A stretch of DNA of 64,000 nt from Pseudorhodobacter sp. PARRP1 (lineage in GTDB: Bacteria > Pseudomonadota > Alphaproteobacteria > Rhodobacterales > Rhodobacteraceae): positions 496,001 through 560,000 of the forward strand of contig NKIU01000003.1 in assembly GCA_002256245.1 (NCBI GenBank). Reading direction: 5' to 3'. Numbering within the stretch: position 1 is the stretch's first letter; each line of letters begins with the position of its first letter. A program made the position numbers and the translations under genes. This document shows positions 57,723 to 64,000 of the stretch, piece after piece. The notes beneath the pieces were generated by a model, which was given only the letters and a program-made list of their open reading frames with translations, was not told where the DNA came from and did no database searches.

Positions 57723-57780
57723 AAATATCCCCGCCGGAGGCATCTGCGGCTTATGTCGGATGCCTCCGGCGGGGATATTT
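57723..57780. repeat. 21-base inverted repeat, GCCTCCGG family
   Basis: A 21-base arm (57723-57743, AAATATCCCC through GGCAT) is perfectly inverted at 57760-57780 with a 16-base spacer. The order of arms is the opposite of that at 14149. It lies between convergent genes. Confidence 0.85.
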
Positions 57781-57809
57781 AAGAACGGATGAAACCACGA
57801 GGGCGGCGC

Positions 57810-59873
57810 CTAGTCTTGCAAGGCAGTGATTTCGCGGCGGAAGGGCAGGGCGTCGCCGATGTCGGGCATGTCCAACTCGCGTGCATAGCGGTGGCCGGCG
57901 TAGGTGGCCCAGGCGATGGGGCCGGGGGCGTTGGCGTCGCCGATCAGTTTGACCGAGAGGATGCCAGCGTCGGCCCAATCGGCGGCGCGGGCTTGCAGAT
58001 CGCGGTAGAGTTGATCTTGCGCGATGCGGCTGGCGACCATCACCACGGCGTCGGCCTCGGTTTGCGATTGCGCCCCGGTATAGACGCAAGCGGTGGTCAG
58101 GCTGTCCGGGTGCATCGCGGTCAGCAGGGTGTTCAGCACGATCTTGACGCCCGCCGCGGCAAGCCTGCGGTGGATTGCGCCTTGTTCGAGGGTGTTGAGC
58201 GTCCAGTCCGAGACATAGGCGGAGGGCGTGACCAGCGTCACGTCGCAGCCCTGTTGTGCCAGAAGTTCGGCGAGCACCCCGCCCATGTAGTAGTGATCAT
58301 CGTCAAACACCGTGACGCGGCCGGTGAGCCGCTTGCCAGCCATCAGATCATCGGGGGTAAAGACTGGCATGGCGTGATGCGGGATGGGTTCGACATGCGC
58401 GCGCGCCACGCCATCGGCCCGCCACAGCGCACCCGTGGCGATGGCGATATGTTGGAAGCCAAATTCGAGGATGTTTTCGGCGCTCAGGCGGCTGTCGAAA
58501 TAGGTTTCCACATTCGGGCGCTGGCTGATCTGATAGGCGCGGTAATCGGCGACGCGGCCCCAAGCGGAAAGGCCCGGCAGCAGGCGTTCCTTGGCCACAC
58601 GACCGCCGAGGGTGGTTCCGGCCTCGGCCAGCGCCACATCATAGCCGCGTAAGCTGAGCGCGCGGGTGGCCTCTAGGCCTGCGGGGCCTGCGCCCACGAT
58701 CAGCACGTTCTGGCTGGGGCCTTTGGCGTTCATCTTCTCGGGGTGCCAGCCCTTGCGCCATTCCTCCATGAAGGTGGGGTTCTGGGTGCAGCGCGAGATG
58801 CTTTGCGTCATGTCGCCGCTGACGCAGATGTTGCAGCCGATACATTCACGGATGTCTTCGATCCGGCCTTCTTCGATCTTTTTCGGCAGGAACGGATCGG
58901 CGATGGAGGGGCGCGCGCAGCCGATGAAATCGAGCGTGCCTTGGCGGATCATCCTGGCCATCACATCGGGCGAGGTGAAGCGGCCGACGCCCACCACGGG
59001 GCGGGTGGTGAGGTCTCGGATGCCTTGCACAAGGGTTTGCTGGGCGGCTTCTTCCTTGAAACGGCTGGGGCCAGAGCAATCTTCCCAGGTGCCTTGTGCG
59101 AGATCCCAAAGATCGGGCAGATCGCCATTCATCGCGATGAAATCGCGCAACTCGGCGTTGGAAAAGCCAAGGTTGCCGATGTTTTCATCCAATGAGACGC
59201 GCATGGTCAGCGCCATCGTGTCGCCCACGGCGTCGCGCATGTCGGCGATGACTTCGCGGGCGAAGCGCGAGCGGTTTTCCAGACTGCCGCCGTATTCATC
59301 GCTGCGCTGGTTGGTGGCGCGGGACAGGAAATGTTGAAAGATGCCAAAGCCATGCGCGCCGTAAAGGCAGATCAGATCAAAGCCCGCCAGTTTGCTGCGG
59401 CGGGCCGCGTTCACGAACCAGCGGCGCAGATTTTTGATATCGGTCTTGTCAAGCCCGCGCGCCTGCACCGGATCGTTGGTGAAGGTGCGGATCGGGCCGG
59501 GCGACACCGCCATCGGCACTTCCTTGGTGTAGAAATTCGGGCCGTTGATGCCGGAATAGGCCAATTGGATGCCCGCAAGGCCCCCGTGGGTTTTCATCGC
59601 GGCGGCCATTTTGGCGATGGCGGGGATGTCTTGATCCTCCCACAGCCGCAACTCGATGAAGGGGGTGATTTCCGAGGTGTGGTGCATCTCGGTCTGCTCA
59701 GTAAAGATCACGCCCCAACCGCCTTCGGCCTTGATGCCGCGCATGGCGGCGGCGGCGGACGGGTCGCGGTAGCCGGCACCATTGCAATGCGGCACCTGAT
59801 AAAACCGGTTTTTGGCTGTCAGCGGGCCGATCTGTTGCGGTTGAAACAGAATGTCATAGCGGGGATCGCGCAC
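57810..59873 (-). CDS. TMADH/N-methylproline-demethylase-like flavoprotein
   Basis: A 687-residue protein of the trimethylamine/dimethylamine dehydrogenase type: an old-yellow-enzyme-like FMN barrel (about 1-340), a [4Fe-4S] site with Cys344, 347, 350 and 362 (CIGCNICVSGDMTQSISRC), and a C-terminal dinucleotide-binding module (VLIVGAGPAGLEATRALSL near 388). Relatives N-demethylate methylated amines or N-methylproline in betaine breakdown, while others reduce enoates. Start is GTG with GAAAGG upstream. It lies after the LysR gene and near a Rieske oxygenase gene, which supports an N-demethylation role; the substrate is inferred. Confidence 0.83.
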   Translation of the reverse strand: MRDPRYDILFQPQQIGPLTAKNRFYQVPHCNGAGYRDPSAAAAMRGIKAEGGWGVIFTEQTEMHHTSEITPFIELRLWEDQDIPAIAKMAAAMKTHGGLAGIQLAYSGINGPNFYTKEVPMAVSPGPIRTFTNDPVQARGLDKTDIKNLRRWFVNAARRSKLAGFDLICLYGAHGFGIFQHFLSRATNQRSDEYGGSLENRSRFAREVIADMRDAVGDTMALTMRVSLDENIGNLGFSNAELRDFIAMNGDLPDLWDLAQGTWEDCSGPSRFKEEAAQQTLVQGIRDLTTRPVVGVGRFTSPDVMARMIRQGTLDFIGCARPSIADPFLPKKIEEGRIEDIRECIGCNICVSGDMTQSISRCTQNPTFMEEWRKGWHPEKMNAKGPSQNVLIVGAGPAGLEATRALSLRGYDVALAEAGTTLGGRVAKERLLPGLSAWGRVADYRAYQISQRPNVETYFDSRLSAENILEFGFQHIAIATGALWRADGVARAHVEPIPHHAMPVFTPDDLMAGKRLTGRVTVFDDDHYYMGGVLAELLAQQGCDVTLVTPSAYVSDWTLNTLEQGAIHRRLAAAGVKIVLNTLLTAMHPDSLTTACVYTGAQSQTEADAVVMVASRIAQDQLYRDLQARAADWADAGILSVKLIGDANAPGPIAWATYAGHRYARELDMPDIGDALPFRREITALQD

Positions 59874-59950
59874 GGAGATGCCTTTCGGATGGGGTGGCGG
59901 CAGATTGACGCTTTGGGCTTGGGCGTAAAGGACGCGATGGCGAAGCGTGA

Positions 59951-59967
59951 CTTAGGCTTGGCCTTAG
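59951..59967. promoter_or_regulatory. CTTAGGC/CCTTAG motif upstream of the TMADH-like gene
   Basis: CTTAGGC-TTGG-CCTTAG overlaps the LysR stop and lies about 80 bases upstream of the GTG start. Related TTAGGC/GCCTAA sequences recur at 63449-63500 in front of the Rieske gene, so it is a candidate site for the LysR protein. Confidence 0.35.
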
Positions 59968-60908
59968 CTGGTGCGGGGCACGGTCAGATGCAGGCCGGGG
60001 GTAGAGTTCAGCGTGATCTCGGCGCGGGCGTGGTCGATGAAGGCCTGCACGGTTAACGAAATGCCGGCACCTTCGGCCAGTGCCAGCCCCAGTTTCATCG
60101 GGCGCACCGAGCCGGTCAGCGGGATGTAGCGCAGGCGGCGGCCATCGGGGGCGGCGTCGGTCAAAGGGCGGATGTTGGCGATGGAATAGCCAAAGCCATT
60201 GGCGACCATCGACTGCATCACCCCCATGTCGCGGGTGCGCTCGACGATATGCGGGCGCAGGGCGTTGGCGGTGAAATGCGACAGGAAGTAGTCGGACGAC
60301 AGCGGCAGATCGAGCAGGATCATCGGATGTTCGGCCAGATCGGCGGGGGTTACGGTGTCGCGCTGCGCGAGCGGATGGCTGGGCGGCATCACCGCATAGG
60401 GTGGCAGGGTGACAAGTGGGATGAAGCTAAGATCGGATGGGATATCAAGATCATAGGTCAGGGCGATGTCCAGCTTGGCCGAGCGGAGGCTGGCGAAAAT
60501 CTCGACCTGATTGTGTTCGATCTGGGTGAAATCGACCTCGGGGTAGGCTTGGATGAAGCTGTGGCGCAGTTGTGGCAGCACCATTTGCGCGAAGGTGACA
60601 AGGCAGCCGACGGAAAGCGGCCCGCGCACCTTGCCGGTGATCTGATTGGCGAGTTCGTTCAGCTTGCCCGCCTCGGTCAGCACCTGGCGGGCCTGGGCGA
60701 CGAATTGCCGCCCGCCTTGGGTCAGCGACAGGCCGTGGGCGTGTTTGCGCACGAACAGGGCGAGGCCAAACTCGGCCTCTAGCTGCGAGATCGCAGCCGA
60801 GATTGAAGGGCTGGAGACGTTAACCTTTTCGGCCGCAAGCGCGATGGAGCCGCTGTCGCCGACGGCCACAAGATATTCCAGCTGGCGCAGGGTGAATCGC
60901 AAGGGCAT
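59964..60908 (-). CDS. LysR family transcriptional regulator
   Basis: A 314-residue LysR protein. The HTH covers about residues 4-62 (LRQLEYLVAVGDSGSIALAA, NVSSPSISAAISQLEAEFGL, LFVRKHAHGLSLTQGG). The C-terminal effector domain follows (VRGPLSVGCLVTFAQMVLPQ). It is co-oriented with and 90 bases upstream of the TMADH-like gene, and downstream of DUF1028 after 76 bases; unlike the usual case it is not divergent from its likely targets. It probably senses the substrate or an intermediate of the surrounding pathway. Confidence 0.87.
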   Translation of the reverse strand: MPLRFTLRQLEYLVAVGDSGSIALAAEKVNVSSPSISAAISQLEAEFGLALFVRKHAHGLSLTQGGRQFVAQARQVLTEAGKLNELANQITGKVRGPLSVGCLVTFAQMVLPQLRHSFIQAYPEVDFTQIEHNQVEIFASLRSAKLDIALTYDLDIPSDLSFIPLVTLPPYAVMPPSHPLAQRDTVTPADLAEHPMILLDLPLSSDYFLSHFTANALRPHIVERTRDMGVMQSMVANGFGYSIANIRPLTDAAPDGRRLRYIPLTGSVRPMKLGLALAEGAGISLTVQAFIDHARAEITLNSTPGLHLTVPRTS

Positions 60909-60984
60909 TGGGCTGTTCCGGGCGTTGGATTAGGAACAGGCTAAGCATATTGCGATATCGGGCGCAAATCTATTCGCGACAGGA

Positions 60985-61656
60985 TTATGCGTCGCCGGGC
61001 ACGCCGTAGGATGGCGCTTGCGTCGGGTCTTGCGCGCGTTGGACGTAGGCGGCCATTTGCGGGCGGTAGATTTCCCAAGCGGTGGCGAGGTCTTGGATCG
61101 GGCTGTCGGACCAGTCGATGCGCAGATCGACGAGCGGCCAGTCGAGTTTGTCGGCGATCTTGAGGCCCGCGGAATGCACCGGCCCAGCCTCGCCGCCCGC
61201 CGCCTGTCCTGCGGTGAGGGCTGCGATCAGGCGGTCGCCGAGGTGGCCTGTGGCGGCCTCAAACGCGGTGATCATGGCGGTGGGGATGCTGGGGTTGGCC
61301 AGCAGATTGCCCCCTGCGGCGCAGTCCACGCCTTGGGCTTCGCCCCAGATGCCGAGGACTTGGGCGCCAGAGTGGATGGCGGTTGCCCCTTGGGCGTCAA
61401 TCACCAGAAGCTGTCTGTAATCAATATGTTGACGGTCTTTGGTGACAGATGCCAAGGCCTGATCGGCAGGCTTGCCCTGCGCCAATGCGTTGAGCAGCAG
61501 CGGGCCCAACGCGGGGTCGGTGATGTTTTGGCTGGCGACGGCCCCCACGCCCGCGCGGGTATGCGCGCAGCGGGCGGCGACGGCGGGGGAGGATGAGGAG
61601 ATCACCATGCCGAATTGGCCGGTCTTGGCGCAGCGGGCGATGAGAGAGAATGTCAT
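60985..61656 (-). CDS. DUF1028 family putative Ntn-hydrolase
   Basis: A 223-residue DUF1028 protein. The N-terminus MTFSLIARCAKTGQFGMVIS and the block GVGAVASQNITDPALGPLLL are characteristic, as is the CAAGGNLLAN region. The fold is related to Ntn hydrolases, so amide hydrolysis is plausible, but no activity is established for this group. DUF1028 genes often sit beside RidA-like genes, as here. A long inverted repeat separates the two. Confidence 0.88.
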   Translation of the reverse strand: MTFSLIARCAKTGQFGMVISSSSPAVAARCAHTRAGVGAVASQNITDPALGPLLLNALAQGKPADQALASVTKDRQHIDYRQLLVIDAQGATAIHSGAQVLGIWGEAQGVDCAAGGNLLANPSIPTAMITAFEAATGHLGDRLIAALTAGQAAGGEAGPVHSAGLKIADKLDWPLVDLRIDWSDSPIQDLATAWEIYRPQMAAYVQRAQDPTQAPSYGVPGDA

Positions 61657-61691
61657 GCTTGGCCCTTATTGGAAGCGCCGGGGGCCTTCTG

Positions 61692-61791
61692 CCCCCGGAC
61701 CCCCGAGAGTATTTTTGCCAAGATGAAGTCGGGTTTCAGCTTCATCTTGGCAGAAATACTCCACGGGGGTCCGGGGGTTTGAAACCCCCGG
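61692..61791. repeat. long inverted repeat between ridA-like and DUF1028 genes
   Basis: A left arm of about 37 bases (61692-61728, through GCCAAGATGAAG) is matched imperfectly by 61740-61777, with a GTATTT core like the variant at 21807. A second palindrome, CCGGGGGTTT-G-AAACCCCCGG, covers 61771-61791. The element lies inside a same-strand gene set and should fold strongly in the mRNA. Confidence 0.75.
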
Positions 61792-61799
61792 CTTTGCGG

Positions 61800-62216
61800 T
61801 CAATCCGGTATCACGGCGGTGGCGTCAATCTCGACCAGCCAATCGGGGCGGGCGAGGGCGACGACGGTGAGGCCGGTGCAGACCGGATGCACGCCTTTGA
61901 TATATTCACCCATCACGCGGTAAACCGGCTCGCGGTGGCGCACATCGGTGAGATAGACCACCAGTTTCACCAGATGCTCCATCCGCCCGCCGGCTTCTTC
62001 GATCATCTGTTTGATATTGCTCATCACTTTATGGGTCTGCTCGGCGGGATCGTGGCTGCCGAGGTTGACGGCGGTGTCGAGATCCTGCGGGCAGGCGCCG
62101 CGGAAATAGAGCGTGGTGCCGCCGCGGGTGGCGACGAGGTGGCAGAGGTCGTTGTCGAGGTTCTGCTCGGGGTAGGTGACTTTGGTGTTGAACTTGCGGT
62201 AGCGGGTGATGGTCAT
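61800..62216 (-). CDS. RidA-like (YjgF/YER057c/UK114) protein lacking the catalytic arginine
   Basis: A 138-residue Rid-family protein. VATRGGTTLYFRGACPQDLD and QTHKVMSNIKQMIEEAGGRM, then VVYLTDVRHREPVYRVMGEY and TVVALARPDWLVEIDATAV, give a complete fold. At the place of the RidA arginine that binds the imine substrate carboxylate my alignment reads threonine (CTGLTVVALA), so ordinary 2-aminoacrylate deaminase activity is unlikely; this suits a Rid subgroup with other functions. It lies 18 bases after the Rieske oxygenase gene and pairs with DUF1028. Confidence 0.86.
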   Translation of the reverse strand: MTITRYRKFNTKVTYPEQNLDNDLCHLVATRGGTTLYFRGACPQDLDTAVNLGSHDPAEQTHKVMSNIKQMIEEAGGRMEHLVKLVVYLTDVRHREPVYRVMGEYIKGVHPVCTGLTVVALARPDWLVEIDATAVIPD

Positions 62217-62234
62217 GCTGTTTCCTGTAGGGTG

Positions 62235-63368
62235 TTAGGCGGGGATGCGGCTGGCAAGGTATTGCGCGAACTCGTAATTTGGCCGCTCGAGATGGCTGAG
62301 CGGGCCGGGGGTTGCCATGCCCGAGAGCAGGCCGCGATAGACTTTTTCGGTGCAGCCTTTGTCTTCGATGTTCACATCGTCAAGCAGGGCTTTGACGCGG
62401 GCGAGATGCGCCGGGGCTTCGGGGTCGGCCAGCCAATCCGCGCTCATCCCCATGCCGAACAGCACATTGACGCGGCCGGGGCCGTCGGGGGTCAGCGACA
62501 GATACCAGAAATAGCCCGGCGTCAGCGTGATCAGCAGCGAGGGGTAGATCGCCAGAAGCCAGGTCTTGCGGCGGTCATCGCCTTGCAGGGTGGTGTTGGA
62601 GGGGTGGGCGAGGGCAAGGGGGACGGAGTCGTTTTTCAAAATCCAGTGGTAGTTGAAGGCGTCGGTGCCTTCGGGGCAGATCATCTCATCCAGTTTCGAC
62701 GCCCCCCCGATGGTGCCCGCATGGCACATCGGCAGGTGGTAGGATTCCATGAAATTCTCGGCCAGAACTTTCCAGTTTGTCGCCCAGTTGAAGCTTTCCT
62801 GATAGGTCTCGGTATAGGTCGCCATATCGAGATTGGGGATCAGATCGCGCACGCCTTGCAGTGCTGCTTCGGGGTCGGGTGCGCCGGGGTTCAGGCTGAC
62901 CATGATCCAGCCTTGCCAGATCTGGCAGCGGATTTGCGGCAGCGAGAGCTGGTCTTTGCAAAAGCCTTCGTTCTGGGTCATCGCGGCGGCGCCGCGCAAC
63001 GATCCATCGAGATTATACGTCCAGGCGTGATAGGGGCAGACGATGGCGCGGGTGTTGCCGCGGCCTTGCAGCAGGGTGGACATCCGGTGGCGGCAGACGT
63101 TGGACATCGCGCGGATCGCACCGTCGCGGTCGCGCAGCACGATCACCGGCTCGCCTGCGATTTGCATGGTGAGATAATCGCCGGGGTTGGCAAGGGTTTC
63201 GGCGCGGCCCGCGCAGAGCCAGTCTTGCGAGAAGATGTGTTTTTGTTCCTGCGCGAGGAAGGTCTCGCTTGTGTAGAGCGATTTCGGCATCGCATGGGCC
63301 TGATGGAACGGCACCGAGACATTGGCGTGCAGCTCGGCCGCGGCGGAATGGGGGTGGTGCTGGTTCAT
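62235..63368 (-). CDS. Rieske non-heme iron oxygenase, betaine-demethylase type
   Basis: A 377-residue oxygenase alpha subunit. The Rieske [2Fe-2S] ligands are Cys92-x-His94 and Cys111-x2-His114 (CRHRM, CPYHAW). The mononuclear iron site includes His211 and His216 in ENFMESYHLPMCH. The pattern matches the group with glycine-betaine, stachydrine and carnitine oxygenases rather than aromatic dioxygenases, so oxidative N-demethylation is the best guess. No reductase gene is in view; it may lie beyond the window. It leads the minus-strand set Rieske, RidA-like, DUF1028 and is divergent from a flavin monooxygenase gene. Confidence 0.88.
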   Translation of the reverse strand: MNQHHPHSAAAELHANVSVPFHQAHAMPKSLYTSETFLAQEQKHIFSQDWLCAGRAETLANPGDYLTMQIAGEPVIVLRDRDGAIRAMSNVCRHRMSTLLQGRGNTRAIVCPYHAWTYNLDGSLRGAAAMTQNEGFCKDQLSLPQIRCQIWQGWIMVSLNPGAPDPEAALQGVRDLIPNLDMATYTETYQESFNWATNWKVLAENFMESYHLPMCHAGTIGGASKLDEMICPEGTDAFNYHWILKNDSVPLALAHPSNTTLQGDDRRKTWLLAIYPSLLITLTPGYFWYLSLTPDGPGRVNVLFGMGMSADWLADPEAPAHLARVKALLDDVNIEDKGCTEKVYRGLLSGMATPGPLSHLERPNYEFAQYLASRIPA

Positions 63369-63448
63369 GGCGGGCTCGCGGCTGGGGTGTTCGGGGTGAA
63401 CTTTGCCCGAAAGCCGGGGCGCGGGCTATCAGTGATTTGCTCAGCTTT

Positions 63449-63500
63449 GGTTAGGCGGGGCTTAAGCCAATCTGCGGGCTTGCTTTGGGCGTAGCCTAAT
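63449..63500. promoter_or_regulatory. TTAGGC/GCCTAA motifs and GGCTTAAGCC palindrome
   Basis: GGTTAGGC (63449), the perfect palindrome GGCTTAAGCC (63459-63468) and GCCTAATC (63493-63500) lie in the 222-base gap between the divergent Rieske and monooxygenase genes. They resemble the site at 59951 and suit one LysR regulator. Confidence 0.4.
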
Positions 63501-63590
63501 CAATGCTGCATGAAATCCTTATTTGCGGGCGGTATCGACTGGCCTAAACGAGGGGCAACGGCGCTTTTGGCCACAGAAAAGGACACCGCG

Positions 63591-64000
63591 ATGACCGAAC
63601 ACGTTGACACGCTGATCATTGGCGGCGGGCAGGCTGGCCTTGCGATGAGCGCGCAGTTGAAGGAACGCGGGGTGCCGCATCTGGTGCTGGAGCGGCACCG
63701 GATTGCCGAGCGGTGGCGCAGTGAACGCTGGGATTCGCTGGTGGCGAATGGCCCGGCCTGGCACGACCGCTTCCCTATCCTGACCTTTGACGATCTGGAC
63801 CCGGATGCGTTTGCGCCGAAAGAGCGGATTGCGGCGTATTTTGAGGCGGTGGCCGAGAAGATCGCAGCGCCGATCCGCTGCGGGGTGGAGGTGACTTCGC
63901 TGGTTCAGGATGGCGCGGGTTTTGTGGCCGAAACCTCGGCTGGGCAAGTTCGGGCGCGCAACGTGGTGGTGGCGACGGGGCCGTTTCAAAAGCCGCTGAT
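63591..64000 (+). CDS. flavin-containing monooxygenase-like protein (partial)
   Basis: Only the first 136 residues are in the window. HVDTLIIGGGQAGLAMSAQL is an FAD-binding fold and ERHRIAERWRSERWDSLVAN, with the following FPILTFDDLDPDAF, fits the FMO/CzcO-like NAD(P)-dependent flavoproteins, often N- or S-oxidising enzymes. The ATG has AAGGA seven bases upstream; an in-frame ATG at 63510 is less likely. It is divergent from the Rieske gene and probably belongs to the same pathway, possibly hydroxylating an amine, but this is inferred. Confidence 0.82.
   Translation, partial: MTEHVDTLIIGGGQAGLAMSAQLKERGVPHLVLERHRIAERWRSERWDSLVANGPAWHDRFPILTFDDLDPDAFAPKERIAAYFEAVAEKIAAPIRCGVEVTSLVQDGAGFVAETSAGQVRARNVVVATGPFQKPL

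Noticed and set aside
61650-63494. Open frame of about 614 codons on the plus strand opposite ridA-like and Rieske genes
   Set aside because: No domain pattern; the minus-strand genes have complete metal-site motifs.
1-64000. CRISPR array, rRNA operon or prophage
   Set aside because: No regularly spaced repeats, rRNA segments or phage structural genes were seen in any part of the window.

Overview
The window looks like chromosomal DNA of a high-GC alphaproteobacterium of the Rhodobacterales (Rhodobacteraceae). This rests on the family mix (many ABC transporters, LysR/GntR-FCD/MarR/ROK regulators, Tat-exported binding proteins), the his gene set, and a recurrent intergenic GCCTCCGGCGGGGATATTT element. 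I cannot name the genus. No rRNA, CRISPR array or intact mobile element was seen; one tRNA (Tyr) is present.

Layout. (1) 1-3.4 kb: operon of a cytoplasmic agmatine deiminase, a LuxR-type HTH protein and a Tat-exported agmatine deiminase paralogue, divergent from a LysR gene. (2) 3.4-5.0 kb: relic of a mobile element (decayed serine recombinase, small HTH gene), then tRNA-Tyr. (3) 5.1-14.1 kb: housekeeping genes: rlmB, a CoA-binding protein, a stand-alone Ada zinc domain, an EamA transporter, DUF2147, and the histidine genes split into hisAFE (+) and hisB-hisH-glsA (-), then a phosphohexomutase. (4) 14.2-28.9 kb: a sugar or sugar-acid catabolic region (altronate dehydratase homologue, GntR regulator, aldo/keto reductase, BtpA/SgcQ, M42 peptidase, FGGY kinase, SIS protein, ribokinase, two FucU/RbsD proteins, a complete MalFGK-type importer). 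Three copies of a CTAACATGTTAG-like operator suggest one regulon. (5) 28.9-42.2 kb: a Dpp-type importer, two CrtI-like flavoproteins, an isatin-hydrolase-like cyclase, MarR and IorAB, reading as a catabolic island for an aromatic or indolic compound. (6) 42.6-48.9 kb: YtfQRT-YjfF-type galactofuranose/pentose importer with GntR regulator and aldose 1-epimerase. (7) 48.9-51.8 kb: vanadium haloperoxidase plus CRTAC1-type protein. (8) 51.8-56.6 kb: xylFHG importer divergent from a ROK repressor; xylA and xylB are absent. (9) 56.7-57.6 kb: small membrane protein and Rrf2 regulator. (10) 57.8-64 kb: TMADH-like flavoprotein, LysR, DUF1028, RidA-like, Rieske oxygenase and the start of a flavin monooxygenase, probably N-methylated amine or betaine breakdown.

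Together the window is mainly a set of substrate-import-and-degrade modules beside core genes. The best candidates for undescribed biology are regions 4 and 5, then 10 and 7. A cross-cutting feature is that all four binding-protein genes are followed by an intercistronic hairpin or REP before the next transporter gene.
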